DNA from: Microglena sp. YARC
Taxonomy: Eukaryota > Chlorophyta > Chlorophyceae > Chlamydomonadales > Chlamydomonadaceae
Assembly: GCA_022414725.1 (NCBI GenBank)
Contig: CM039464.1
Coordinates: forward strand, 10,703,488 to 10,767,487
DNA: 64,000 nt
Reading direction: 5' to 3'
The notes below the pieces were generated by a model, which saw nothing but the letters and a program-made list of their open reading frames with translations, was not told the origin of the DNA and searched no databases. Numbering within the stretch: position 1 is the stretch's first letter; each line of letters opens with the position of its first letter. Shown piece by piece: positions 12,547 through 25,900 of this stretch. A program made the translations under genes and the position numbers.

Positions 12547-14838
12547 AGAAATCATGGCGGTCGTGGTCGTGGTCGCGGTCGTGGTCGTGGTGGTGTCATC
12601 GCGTAACCGACTTAACCGACTTCCCGCCCAGCCAATTCACGCTCAGCCAATTCACGCTTTTAATCCCTCCTGCTTGAACTTCTGCCGGATTTTGCCTCCT
12701 GCGAATTCTGCCTTATACGACCTTCGCCTCCTGCATATTCTACCTGTTGCGCATCCCGCCCGATTTCTCCTTTTCCCGCCCGAGTTTATCCACCTGATTT
12801 CGGCTACAGTTTGTCTTCCTACAAGCTTTTCCCTTGCTTCTCTGCATGATCGACCCCTTGCATCAAGAGACATGTCGCTGCGCACAACGGAAGGTGACGT
12901 GGTCAGTCAGATGACTTGGCAGAAAATTTCGAATCCCATCCATCCCATTGCCTGTCAAAAACTTGACTGCAACTTCGTCCCACTGCATTGAGAAACATTT
13001 CGCTCCGCATTGTGCCATGGCAAGCACGCGGCAAAGTTGACTAAATGAACAATCTCGCTGAGCTTTCTCGCCCTAAGTCTAACCGGACATCTTATTTCAG
13101 CAACTTGGCTGCAACTTCTTCCCACTGCATCGAGAAACATGTCGCTGTGCATTGTGCCATAGCGATAACGCGGCAAAGTTGAATGGACGAACCTAGCTAT
13201 GTTTCCAAGTCTCAGATCGAGTTGACTTTGGGAGCAGTTTGTGTGGACAGGATAGGTCCTCGGCCGACCTGAATACATTCTTAGGAGGAAGAAGAGGAAG
13301 GTGAGGTACCTGATGTTGGGGATCGGAGGTGCTCTATTTCTTCATTGCAACTTGATAGCTACCTTCACGACAAATTATCTCTAACTCAACACATGGAGGA
13401 TGCGCTAAATAACGCCGTCATGTGCCCATATTGTGCTAGTGTTACACTTGGTACTGAAACAAATGCATTGAAAGACCATAAGTAGGTAGATGTAGAGGAT
13501 GTGAATGGAAACCTCACTCCCATCCAGAATTATGCGGGGTTCTTAGAGTGCCTAACCCACACTAGCGTAATCTGGAGGAGTTAGATATCCATGTACCACC
13601 ACCACCACCACCACCACATACACACGCACACACATATAAACACACACACACAAGCACACAAAAACATATAATACCAAGCCTTATGACTTCATGAGCCTAA
13701 CCCACACAACGGCGTATTCTTGAGAAGGTAGATATCAATTTTACAAAGGCAGAGCTTTTCTTTTCCGCCACCTGTAGCGATCGCTACATGGGACCCTTTT
13801 TTGGCTAAACCTTCCGCTACCACGAGACTCAAATCTCGGCCCCGCCCCCCGAACCCGCCCGAACCCCACTTCGGGCCGCCTTCCCAAATCGCTACCAGGA
13901 GCCCAATCTTGAAATACACCAAATCCCTGATCGCTACCAAAAGACCCCTTTCTGAAACGGACAAGTTCTATGCAGCGTCACATGCGACGCTACAAAATGG
14001 CGGAGAGTGATCGGGACGGAGCGACAGGTGGCAACGGAAGCGAGTTACGAGACCGTTGGCTGACGTGTCGGGGGGGGCGGTCGCGGTCGCACAAACAGAC
14101 AGCGGGATAACCCTGGGGGCTCCGCCAAAAAAGCTCTACAATATGGTTGTCCCATGTGCTGCTACATGGACTGCAATAGGCATTTGGGACGTTAATTAAA
14201 TTATAATTGTACTATTAAATTATCACTTTAGCCCCCGTCGGTAAAACGATTGCTTGGGGTTCGATTCAAAAGTATTTTTTCGTTTTTACCCCTCGCGATA
14301 TTATGGTTGTGCAAGTCCCTTTGGTATATTTGGCCACCCCTGGACTGTAACAACATACACATACACATACACTGCAATAGGCATAGTTATCATCAACCAC
14401 ATCCTCAACTTTATCCTCATCCCCACCACCCCCATCTCCATCCTCATTCTCATCCCCAACCTCACCCCCATCCCCATCCTCATGCCCCCAATCCCACCCC
14501 TATCCTCATCCCTATCCCCCCCATCCCCGACCTCATGCCCATCCCCATCCTCATACCCTCCTCATCCTCATCCCCATCCCCATCATCCTCATCCCCCCCA
14601 TCCCAATCCTCATCCCCATCATCATCTTCATCCCCATCGCCCCTTTCTCCATCCGCATCCTCACCCCCATCCCCATCCTCATGCCCATCCCCATCCTCAC
14701 CCCCTCCATCCTCATCCCCATCCCCCCATCCCCATCCTCGCCCCCTCCTTATCCCCACCGCCGTTCCCGTCCCCTTTCTCATCATCATCCTCATCCCCAT
14801 CGCCCCTATCCCCATCGCCCCTATCTCCATTCCAGATT

Positions 14839-14908
<70 letters not shown>

Positions 14909-17900
14909 TCTCTTTTTCTTTTTTCGACTCTATTTCCTTTCTTTCCCTCCAGATTTGAGGCTCACCTGCAACACCATGGCACAAAGATCCGATCTCTGCA
15001 TCTCAGGCACAGTGATTTTGGATTCTTTGGAATAAAAAAAGACAAAAGACCTCTGCATCTCAGGCAGTGATCGGATTACAGTTTTGTGTGCAGATTTTCC
15101 AGTTTCTCCAGTCTTTTTGAAAGATTTGACTCGAACCTCACCTGCAACACCATGGCACACAGATCTGATCTCTGCATCTCAGGCACAGTGGCAGGTGGCA
15201 GCTGTCGCTTGTAGTCCTCCTCGGTGCACAGCCGGAAGACACGACCTGCTCGAACACGACCTGCACGGCCAGCACGCTGCTTCGAGGAGGCCTATAAAGG
15301 GGAAGGGTGTGTTTGAGTGTGTGTGTGTGGGTGGGGGGGGGAGGGGGGGGGGGGGGGGGGGGGCTTGTGTGTGCGTGTGTTTGTGTGCGTGTCGGCTTGT
15401 GTGTGTGTGCGCGGTGGAGGTGGTGGTGGTGGTGGGGGGACGTTTGGGGGATGGGGGAGGGGGGGGGGGGGGGGGGGGCTATGAATGGAGAGGAGAGCAG
15501 AGGAAGAGAAGTGGGTCAGATCAGGGGGACAAGGGTCAGATCAGGGGGACAAGGGTCAGATCAGGGGGACAAGGGTCGGATCAGGGGGACAAGGGTCAGA
15601 TCAGGAGGACAAGGGTCAGATCAGGGAGACAAGGGGTCAGATCAGGGGGACAAGGGTCAGATCAGGGGGACAAGGGTCAGATCAGGGGGACAAGGGTCAG
15701 ATCAGGGGGACAAGGGTCAGATCAGGGGGACAAGGGTCAGATCAGGGGGACAAGGGTCAGATCAGGGGGACAAGGGTCAAATCAGGAGGGCAAGGGTCAG
15801 ATCAGGAGGACAAGGGTCAGATCAGGGGAACAAGGGTCAGATCAGGGGGACAAGGGTCAGATCAGGGGGACAAGGGTCAGATCAGGGGGACAAGGGTCAG
15901 ATCAGGAGGACAAGGGTCAAATCAGGGAAAAGGGTCAAAGAGGGTAACAGAGGTTGAACCAAGCCCTGTTTTCGCTTTTTTCTTCCGCATGACTGTCGAA
16001 CCTGATAAACAGTATAAACTTAAGCAATCGCATTATGTGCTGTACTCAAGAGTGTGGTGTAGTAGGATTTATAATCCCTCAGCTTACTCTGCCAGCATTG
16101 TTTATCCGTGCGATGCGACGGAAGAATGTCAACATGACTGTCAAACCTGATAAACAGCCTAGATCTATACAATCGCATTCTGTGCTGTACTCAAGAGTGT
16201 GGACTAGTAGGGTTTATAATCCCAAGGTTTTCTGCCGGCACTGTTGTTCCATGCGACGCGCCGCAAAGTTAGCGACTTGGTGCGACCCCAGTGCAATGCT
16301 CTTCCCCCCGAAACCTGCGGACTGCGAAGCGCAGAGCACGGGGGGTTCGGGAAGGACTTTTCTGACTAGTTTAGCCAAATTGAGCGACTGTCAACATGAT
16401 TGCCAAACCCGGTCAACACATGTATAGGTCATTGAGTTCCTTTTCGAGCGACGTGTCGCAAATTGAGCGACTGTCAACATGACTGTAAAACCCTGTCAAC
16501 ACATGTACAGGTCACTGTCTTCCTTTTGGGGCGACGCCGCGCAAATTGAGCGACTGTCAACATGACTTTAAAAACCGGTCAACACATGTACAGGTCACTG
16601 TCTTCCTTTTTGGGCGACGCCGCGCAAATTGAGCGACTGTCAACATAACTGTAAAACCCTGTCAACACATGTACAGGTCACTGTTTTCCTTTTCGGGCGA
16701 TGCGTCGCAAATTGAGCAGGTAGGGGGAAGCAAGCCCGGGGTTAGCCAGCCCTGGGGTGGGGGGTTAGGGTTGAAGGGGGTTAGGGTTCAGGGTTTATAA
16801 TTCAGGGTTTAGGGGGTCTAGGGTTTAGGGGTAACCGGTTACCCCCGGGCTGGTGAACCCCGGGCTGACTTTCCCCCTCCAATTGAGCGACTGTCAACAT
16901 GACTGTCAGCATGACTGAAAAATCCGGTTAACACATGCATAGGTCATTGTTTTCCTTTTTGGGCGACGCGTCGCAAATTGAGCGACTGTCAACATGACTG
17001 TCAAAACCGGTCAACACATGTACAGGTCACTCTTTTCCTTTTCGGGCGACGCCGCGCATATTGAGATTAGGGATCGCTACGTTTTAAGATAAAAACTGGG
17101 CCGCAGGGAGGCACGTATTGACCAACTAACAATGGGCAGAAGGGGGTCGTGCTCTTGCCCAGGGCCCGCCTAATTAGCCGTTAGTTGGTCAATGCGTACC
17201 TCCCTGCGGCCCAGGTTTACTCTTAACTCGTGGATGACAGAGTCCTGATGCTCTAGAGCACAGTCATTCAGGTTGAGTTGTGTGAAGGAATGTGACGCGT
17301 CGGCATGCATCGCGACATAGCAGGTCGAGCCCTGGGCAAGGGCACGACCCCCTTCTGCCTGTCGGACGGGGTCACTACACTGGAGACATTATGCTTAGCC
17401 TCTGGCTCCCGGCCACCTGGGAGATGGAGATCGGTGTCTTGTTGACGATCGTAAGACCTGCGAGCTCGTTGTTAAGTACCCAGAAGCGTCCCCTCAACCT
17501 TGCCAATGTCTCATTGCAAACCCAGAGCGGAGCCTGGGGGTATAGGGGGGGCATTTCTGACTAGTTTAGCCGGACCCGTGCGTCGCCATGCAGCGACGGA
17601 ATGGCGACACGTCGCACAAAACAAAAAGTGGGATAGATTTACATGTGAGGTGGGGGCAATCAGCAGAGACTCTAAACTAAATGTTTAACCAATGATGCAC
17701 ATTAACAGGTGTTTGTCACCATGAACACTTGTCTAACAACCTGAAGAGGGTGCAGGCTGATGCAGGGCAATGAGCAGAGCCTTGAAACCCATGATTGTGT
17801 TGTAGCACCTCTGTTTCACAAAGCACGAGTCGACGACAAACACAACACTCTTGCTCAACACATGTCCAGGTATGGGCAGTTTATTTGTTTTCAAAAATGA

Positions 17901-19943
17901 AGTTTTTTTTTTTTAGCTTAATAGTTGTAAGCCTCCTCCAGGGACAGCGTTTAGTGCTTTCTTTAGCTTTTGATAGCTTTTTGTAGCTTTTTAGGGCCAT
18001 TTAGGGCAACTTACTTTTTTATGGCGATAATTTCACTGAAACGGGGTCAAAACTAGCGATCGCTATATATAGCGGAAAAGAAATTCCTGGGTATGGGGAC
18101 TTGGGATAAGCTAAATTTAGTTAAACTACATTTTATGTAACCAAGTAAAAAAAAAAAACTTACCTGCGAGGTCGGGGTGGTGAGTAGAGACTCTAGACCC
18201 ATGATTGTGTTGTAGCAACTCTGTTTCACAAAGCACGAGTCAATGACATGCACATCACTTTTGCCCAACACCTGCCCAGGTTTGGGGATAAGCTAAATTT
18301 AGCCCCATAATTGTGTTGTAGCACCTCTGTTTCACAAAGAACGAGTCGATAACTTGTTTTTCAATCTCGCAGTTTGGTCACACAACGTACATCAGTACTG
18401 CAGTTCATCTCTTAACAGACAGAAACAGCTATAATGTTGTTAGCCGAAAGTACTTATAAAGCAAAATAGCAATTCTGTCATCTGGAAGACATCCATTGGT
18501 CGCAGGCTCGAGACCGCCTACGGGAACAATTGTCTTTTACAAATTATTCTAGAAATGCCAGCTCAGCATCAATGTACGACTCACGGAGTACACAGTACAC
18601 TAAGTCTTCAAGTGTGCAAGTGGTCACTTGTTTTTCAATCTCATTCACAACACTCTTGCTCAACACATCAGTGATTTATTTTTCAAATCTGAAAGTGGGG
18701 TTTTTCTAGCTTTTTGGTTCTAGGCCTCCTCCAGGGACAGCGTTTAGTGGTTTGTATAGCTTTTTATAGCTTTTGGGGGCCATTTGGGGAGGGGAGGGGG
18801 GGGGGGGGGGGGGGGGGGGACCTTTTTTTATACTTATTTATAGCGAAAATTCTCCAAAACGGGGTCAAAACTAACGATCGCTACATATAGTTGAAACAAA
18901 TATCCCTGCAACACATGCCCATGTGTGGGGACTAGGGATGTAAGCTAAATCTAGTTAAATCTAGCTAAATCTAGCTATCCCTGCAACGCATGCCCATGTA
19001 TGGGGACTAGGGATGTAAGCTAAATGTATATCAACTACATTTTTATGTAACCAAGTATAATTGCATACAAAAATAAAGTACACCTTACCCGTGAAGTGGG
19101 GGCGCTGTGCAGAGATTCTAGGCCCATGATTGGGTTGTAGCACCACTGCTTGACTTAGCACAAGTCGACCACATACACCACACTCTACATTTTATGTACC
19201 CAAGTAAAAAAAGCGCACCTTACCTGTGAGGTGGGGGCGATGTGCAAAGACTCTAGGCCCATGATTGGGTAGTAGCACCTCTGTTTTACAAAGCACGAGT
19301 AAATCACAAACACCACGCCCTACATTTTATGTAACCAAGTGAAACAAAACTTACCTGTGCAGTGGGGGCGATGGGTATTGACTCCAGGCCCATGATTGGG
19401 TTGTAGCACCGCAAATAAAGTACACCTTGCCTGCGAGGTGGGGGCGATGTGCAGAAACTCTAGGCCCATGATTGGGTTGTAGCACCTCTGCTTCACAAAG
19501 GACGAGTAAATCACAAACACCACGCCCTACATTTTATGTATACGAGTGAAAAGAAGCACACCTTACCTGTGAGGTGGGGGCGATGAGTAAAGACTCTAAG
19601 CCCATGATTGGGTTGTAGCACCGCTGCTTGACAAAGCACGAGTCAATCACATACACCACGTCCTCGAGTGTGAGTGACGTCTCAGCGATGTTAGTTGCGG
19701 CTATGACCTTCCTGAAGCCTCTGGGGGTGGGCTGGAAGGCCACTTTCTGGAGGTTGCCTGGCATGCCTGGGCACGGGAAAGGAGTGGAGGGTGTGGGTGT
19801 GGGTAGGTGGAGAGTGTGGATGTGGGTGTGGGTGTAGATGGGTGGAGGGGGTGGGCTGGAAGGCCATTTTTTCGAGGTTGCCTGGCATGCCTGGGCACGG
19901 GAAAGGAGTGGCGTGTGGGTGTGGGTGAGGGTGCGTGTGGGGT

Positions 19944-19974
<31 letters not shown>

Positions 19975-22900
19975 GGGGGGGGGTAGGTGGAGGGTGGAGG
20001 CTTGAAGGCCACTTTCTGGAGGTTGCCTGGCATGCCTGGGAACAGGAATGGAGTGGAGGGTGGGGGTGGGGGTAGGTGGAGGGGGTAGAGAGGGTAGGCT
20101 GGAAGGAAACTTTTTTGAGGTTGCCTGGCATGCCTGGGCACGGGAATGGAGTGGAGGCTGTGGGTGTAGATGAGGATGTGGGTGTGGGTAGGTGGAGGGG
20201 GTGGGCTGGAAGGCCACTTTTTGGACGTTGTCTGGCATGCCTGGGCTCGGGAATAGAGTAGAGTAGAGGGTGTGGGTGTAGATGTAGGTGTGGGTGTGGA
20301 TGGGTGGAGGGGGTGGGCTGGAAGGCCACTTTTTCGAGGTTGCCTGGCATGCCTGGGCACATGGTAAAACAGCAGGATGGCAAGTATATAGGTAACAATA
20401 ACACACAGGATGCAAATGCAAATGCATAGGCAAAGATGCACCCCAAGAGGTGCTTGAGTCTATACATACACAACACATACACACGACACACTATACATAC
20501 ACAATGCATACACAATACATGCACATACACACTATACAAACACCACACATACACACGACACACTATACATACACAATGCATACACAATACATGCACATAA
20601 ACACTATACAAACACCACACATACTCAGTATAAATACACCACACATACACACGACACACCCACCTGCATACAGCACAATTGGCATCAAGCACAGTGCATA
20701 GCCTGAGCTACCCATCAGTCTGCGTGCCTCTTCATGCAGCAGTTTGGTCACAACCCCGCACCCCTCCAGACAAGAGCAAATCACACTATACATACACCAC
20801 ACATACACACTATGCATACACCACACATACACACGACACACACACCTGCATATAGCAGAATCGGCATCAAGCGCAGAGCATAGCCTGAGCTATCCATCAG
20901 TCTGCAAGCCTCCTCATGCAGTAGTTTGGTCACAACCCCGCACCCCTCCAGACTAGAGCAAATCACACTATACATACACCACACATATACACTATGCATA
21001 CACCACACATACACACGACACACACACCTGCATACAGCGGAATCGGCATCAAGCGCAGAGCATAGCCTGAGCTACCCATCAGTCGGCGTGCCTCCTCATG
21101 CAGCAGTTTGGTCACTGCCTCGCACTCCTCCTGGCCAGTGAGAAAGATAAGGATGTCTCCGGGGAGATCGGCCTTGTGTATATCGACAGCGGTGGTGACC
21201 GCACAGCGCACATAGTCAGACGTGGGTTGCTGCAAGTAATGCACCTGTGGGAGTGGGTGTGGGTGTGGGTTGAAGGTTTTGGGTAAATTGTACTCTGATT
21301 TATTTTTATGTATTCATTTATCTTTTTTAACTTATTTTTTTATTTTTGTTTTTATTTATTTTATCAACAGCGGTGGTGACCGCACAGCCAACACAGTCAG
21401 ACGTGGGTTGCTGCAAGTAATGCACCTGTGGGTGCGGGTGTGGGTTTAAGGTTTGGGGTTTAATTTTATTTGCATTTTTTTTTTAATCAACAGCAGTGGC
21501 GACCGCACAGTGCACATAGTCAGACGTGGGCTGCTGCAAGTAATGCACCTGTGGGTGTGGGTTGAAGGTTTTGGGTTTATTTGTATTTGTCGTTATTTTT
21601 ATTTATTCATTTATGAGATATTTATTTCAACTTATTTATTTTTGTTTTGATTTATTTGAACAGCGGTGGTGACCGCGCAGCGCACATGGTCAGACGTGGG
21701 TTGCTGCAAGTTACGCACCTGAGGGTGTGGGTTTAAGGTTTTAGGTTTATTTTTATTTTTAATTACACACCCCTCCCTCCCTGAGCACACCACACCACCA
21801 CAACCTCTCATCCTGACCCCCCCCCACCCCACCCCACCCCACCCCCACACACACACACCTCCCTATGCACACCACCACACCACCACCTCTCATCCTAACA
21901 AACCCTCTTTATCCCACACACTCCCCGCCCCACACACACAACCCACACACACACACCCTCCCTGCCCCCCACCCCACCCCCCCCACACACACACACCCAC
22001 ACACCCCCACACACAACCCCCCCACTACCCCCCAACCCCCACCCTCCCCCCCACGCAATTCATGCGTCACCTTACCTCAACATCATGTGTTCTTCCCTCT
22101 ATAGAGATGATGGCGGGGGACCTGGACGGTGCACCAGCCACCACCTCCCTGCTTCGCTTCCCAGACCCTAAACAGGACGTTGGTGTTAGTGATGGTTTTG
22201 GTTTTGTTGCTGGTGTCGGTGTTGGTGCTGGTGTTGGTGCTGGTGCTGGTGCTGGTGTTGGTGCTGGTGTTTGTGTTTGTGTTTGTGCTGGTGTTGGTGC
22301 TGGTGCTGTTTTTGGTGTTTATGTTTGTGTTTGTGCTGGTGTTGGTGCTGGTGTTGGTGCTGGTGTTGGTGTTTGTGTTGGTGCTGGTGTTGGTGCTGGT
22401 GCTGTTTTTGGTGTTTGTGTTTCCGTTTGTGCTGGTGTTGGTGCTGGTGTTGGTTTTGGTGCTGGTGTTGGTGCTGGTGTTGATGCTGGTGTTGGTGCTT
22501 GTGCTTGTGCTGCTGTTGGTGTTGGTGGTGGTGGTGGTTGTTTTGGTGCTGGTGGTGGTGATGGTGGTGCTGCTGGAGCTGGTGCTTGGTGCTGGCGTTT
22601 GTGTTGGTGCTGGTGTAGGTGATAGGTGCTGGTGTTGTTGTTGGTTTAGGTGTTGATGTTGGTGCTGATGTTGGTGTTGGTGCTGTTGTTGTTGTTGTTG
22701 TTGTTGTTGGTTTTGGTCCTAGTGCTGGTGTTGGTGCTGGTGTTGGTGTTGGTGCTGGTGTTGGCGTTAGGGGGGCATTTCTGACTAGTTTAGCACGACC
22801 CATGCGTCGCCATGCAGCGACGGAATGGCGACGCGTTGCACAATAACAAAAGTGGTGTGCCAGAGCCCCCCTACAAGTGAGCAAGCGCCCCTACGAGTGT

Positions 22901-25900
22901 AATTAAACGCACATTCTGTGAAGTACTTCTGGAGCTCTTCAGCTTATAGCATGGTAACTGAAATTATTTACAATTTGAAAGAAAGCTACTGCCCTTGCAC
23001 CCAAAACCCTAAACCCTAAGTCCAAGCGCCCCTACGATGTGCCAGAGCCCCTACAAGTGTAATTTAACCCACCAGCTGTGAAGTACTTCTGGAGCTCCTT
23101 GGCTTGCAGCACGGTGACTGCAATTAAATTAATTAAAAAAAAGCTACTGCCCACTAAGCAAACTCAAAAGCGCAGCTTGCTGCACTTACAAGAGTGCAAG
23201 CGCCCCTGTGCAAGCGTTCCTGTGCAAGCGCCCCTGTGCATGCCCCCCCCCTCATTTTATAGGTAACTCAACCCACCTGCTGTGAAGTACTTCTGGAGCT
23301 CTTCAGCTTGCAGCGTGGCAACTGAAATTCAATAAAACTGAAAAGAAAGCTACTGCCCTTGCACCCTTGCACCCTAAACCCTAAGTCCAAGCGCCCCTAC
23401 AATGTGCAAGTGCCCGTACAAGTGTAACTCAACCCACCTGCTGTAAAGTACTTCTGGAGCTCTTCAGCTTGCAGCATGGCAACTAAAATGATTTAAAAGA
23501 ACACTCCACCAATTTTCCGCGTCGCTTGCGACGCTGCATAGGAATTGTATTTTTAATTTGCAACGTGACAACTCAAATTAAATAAAAATTAAAAGAAAGG
23601 TACTGCCCTTGCACACTTCACCCTAAACTCTAAGTGCAAGCGCCCCTACAAGTGTAATTAAACACACCAGCTGTGAAGCACTTCTGGGGCTCCTCAGCTT
23701 GCAGCGTGGCAACTGAAATTAAAAAAAATTAAAAGAAAGCTACTGCCCTTGCACCCTAACCCCTAACCCCTAACCCCTAAGAGCACGCGCCCCTACAAGT
23801 GTAATCCAACACACCTGCTGGAGCTCTTCAGCTTGCAGCGTGGCAACTGAAATTATTTAAAATTTAATTGAAAGCTACAGCCCACTAGGATTTCCTCGAA
23901 AACGCAGCTTGCTGCACTTACAAGCGCAGCAAGCGCCCCTAGTCCCCTACAAGTGTGCAAGCGCCCCAACAAGTGTAACTCAGCACACCTGCTGTAAAGT
24001 ACTTCTGGAGCTCCTCGGCTTGCAGCGTGGCGGACGATATGATGAGGCGTAAGTCTGGGCGCTGCTTCTGAATCTTTTTCAGCAGGCCAAGCAACATGTC
24101 GGTGGACAGGCTGCGTTCGTGAGCTTCATCTACCATGATGACACTGGGAGGGGGGAGGGCATGTGTGTGTGTGTGTGTGTGTGTGTGTATCAGTTGGCCA
24201 AGCAGCAAGTCGGTGAACAGGCTGCGTTCATGAGCTTCATCTACCGTGATGACGCTGGGAGGGGGAGGGCATGTGTGTGTGTGTGTGTGTGTGTGTTGTG
24301 TGGGTGGGTGTGTGTGAGTGTGCATGCGTGTATGCATGCGTGTGTGCGTGTGTGTATGTGTGTGTGTTTCCATTGCTTTCCGTATCTGCACGATCTATCA
24401 TCCAGTAGCACAGTCAGGGCTAATTTTATGCACCTTATGTATGACCTTGTACTGCCGTACCTGTACTTCGTTAGCAGCGGGTCATTCATCATCTCACGTA
24501 GCAGTACGCCATCTGTCAGGAACTTGATATGGGTGGCACCCTGGGAGATCAACAAAGAAGGAGAGTTAGTAAAGCCATGCACCACAAGAGCTGATCAGTT
24601 TGAGCAGCAGCAGGTTAAAAAACCAGGCACCACAAGAACTGATCAGGTTGAGCCCTAGCAGATAATAAAGCCAGGCACCACAAGGGCTGATCAGATAGAG
24701 CAGCAGCAGATAACAAACCCAGGCACCACAAGAACTGATCAGGTTGAGCCCTAGCAGATAATAAAGCCAGGCACCACAAGGGCTGATCAGATAGAGCAGC
24801 AGCAGATAACAAACCCAGGCACCACAAGAACTGATCAGGTTGAGCCCTAGCAGATAATAAAGCCAGGCACCACAAGGGCTGATCAGATAGAGCAGCAGCA
24901 GATAACAAACCCAGGCACCACAAGAACTGATCAGGTTGAGCCCTAGCAGATAATAAAGCCAGGCACCACAAGGGCTGATCAGATAGAGCAGCAGCAGATA
25001 ACAAACCCAGGCACCACAAGAACTGATCAGGTTGAGCCCTAGCAGATAATAAAGCCAGGCACCACAAGGGCTGATCAGATAGAGCAGCAGCAGATAACAA
25101 ACCCAGGCACCACAAGAACTGATCAGGTTGAGCCCTAGCAGATAATAAAGCCAGGCACCACAAGGGCTGATCAGATAGAGCAGCAGCAGGTAACACACCC
25201 AGGCACCACAAGTGTTGATAAGTTTGAGCACCAGCAGAGCTGATACCTTCTAGCACCAGGAGTGCTAGAGAACGAGATGGATTCAAAGGGATTTAGGGAG
25301 AGACATGATGATAACGTTACATGATTGCCTGTGCTCTAAGAGAGCGGTGCGGGACAGGGATAGTAATGTGCGTATGGTTTGGTGTGTGCGTAATATTTGG
25401 TTTGGACAGGTAAAGTCAGGTGGGTAGTGTTTGGTTTGGTACGTGCGTAGTGTTTGGTTTGGGCAGGTGAAGTCAGGTGGGTACTGTTTGGTTTGGTATG
25501 AGCGTAGTGTTTGGTTTTGACAGGTGAAGTCAGGTGGGTAGTGTTTGGTTTGGTACGTGCGTAGTGTTTGATATGGACAGGTGAAGTCAGGTGGGTGCTG
25601 TTTGGTTTGGTACGTGCGTAGTGTATGGTTTTGACAGGTGAAGTCAGGTGGGTAGTGTTTGGTTTGGTACATACGTAGTGTTTGGTATGGACAGGTGAAG
25701 TCAGGTGGGTAGTCTTTGGTTTAGTACGTGCGTAGTGTTTGGTATGGACAGGTGAAGTCAGGTGGGTAGTGTTTGGTTTGGTACGTGCGTAGTGTTTGGT
25801 ATGGACAGGCGAAGTCAGGTGGGTACTGTTTGGTTTGGTATGTGCGTAGTGTTTGGTTTTGACAGGTGAAGTCAGGTGGGTAGTGTTTGGTTTGGTATGT

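Larger units (their letters stand above)
16030..17062. repeat. Degenerate ~85-bp tandem repeat (GAGCGACTGTCAACATGACT)
   Basis: Two longer units (16030-16200) then about six units of AAATTGAGCGACTGTCAACA, CCGGTCAACACATGTACAGG, TCACTGTCTTCCTTTTTGGG and CGACGCCGCGC. The array is interrupted by a CG-rich repeat (16238-16395) and an inverted-repeat element (16724-16881). Confidence 0.85.
17640..19523 (-). repeat. Seven or so donor-side copies of helicase exon 6 (intron 6)
   Basis: Decayed copies at about 17640-17665 with 17787-17845, 18163-18257, 18299-18350, 19088-19185, 19218-19317, 19350-19410 and 19428-19522. On the sense strand each reads TCGTGCTTTGTGAAACAGAG then GTGCTACAACCCAATCATGG and ends in CCCACCTCACAG/GTAAG, i.e. 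[20 protein letters not shown] plus donor. Some have lost the GTAAG donor. Between them lie TAGCGATCGCTA-family repeats (17880-18065 and 18665-18890) and the 285-bp repeat. Confidence 0.88.

Noticed and set aside
14250..15070. Pro/Ser/His-rich plus-strand frames of up to 261 codons
   Set aside because: Readings of CATCCC hexamers and (TC)n.
22062..22884. Gly/Ala/Val, Leu/Val and Gln/His repeat frames
   Set aside because: All frames of a GGTGTT/GGTGCT hexamer array are open.
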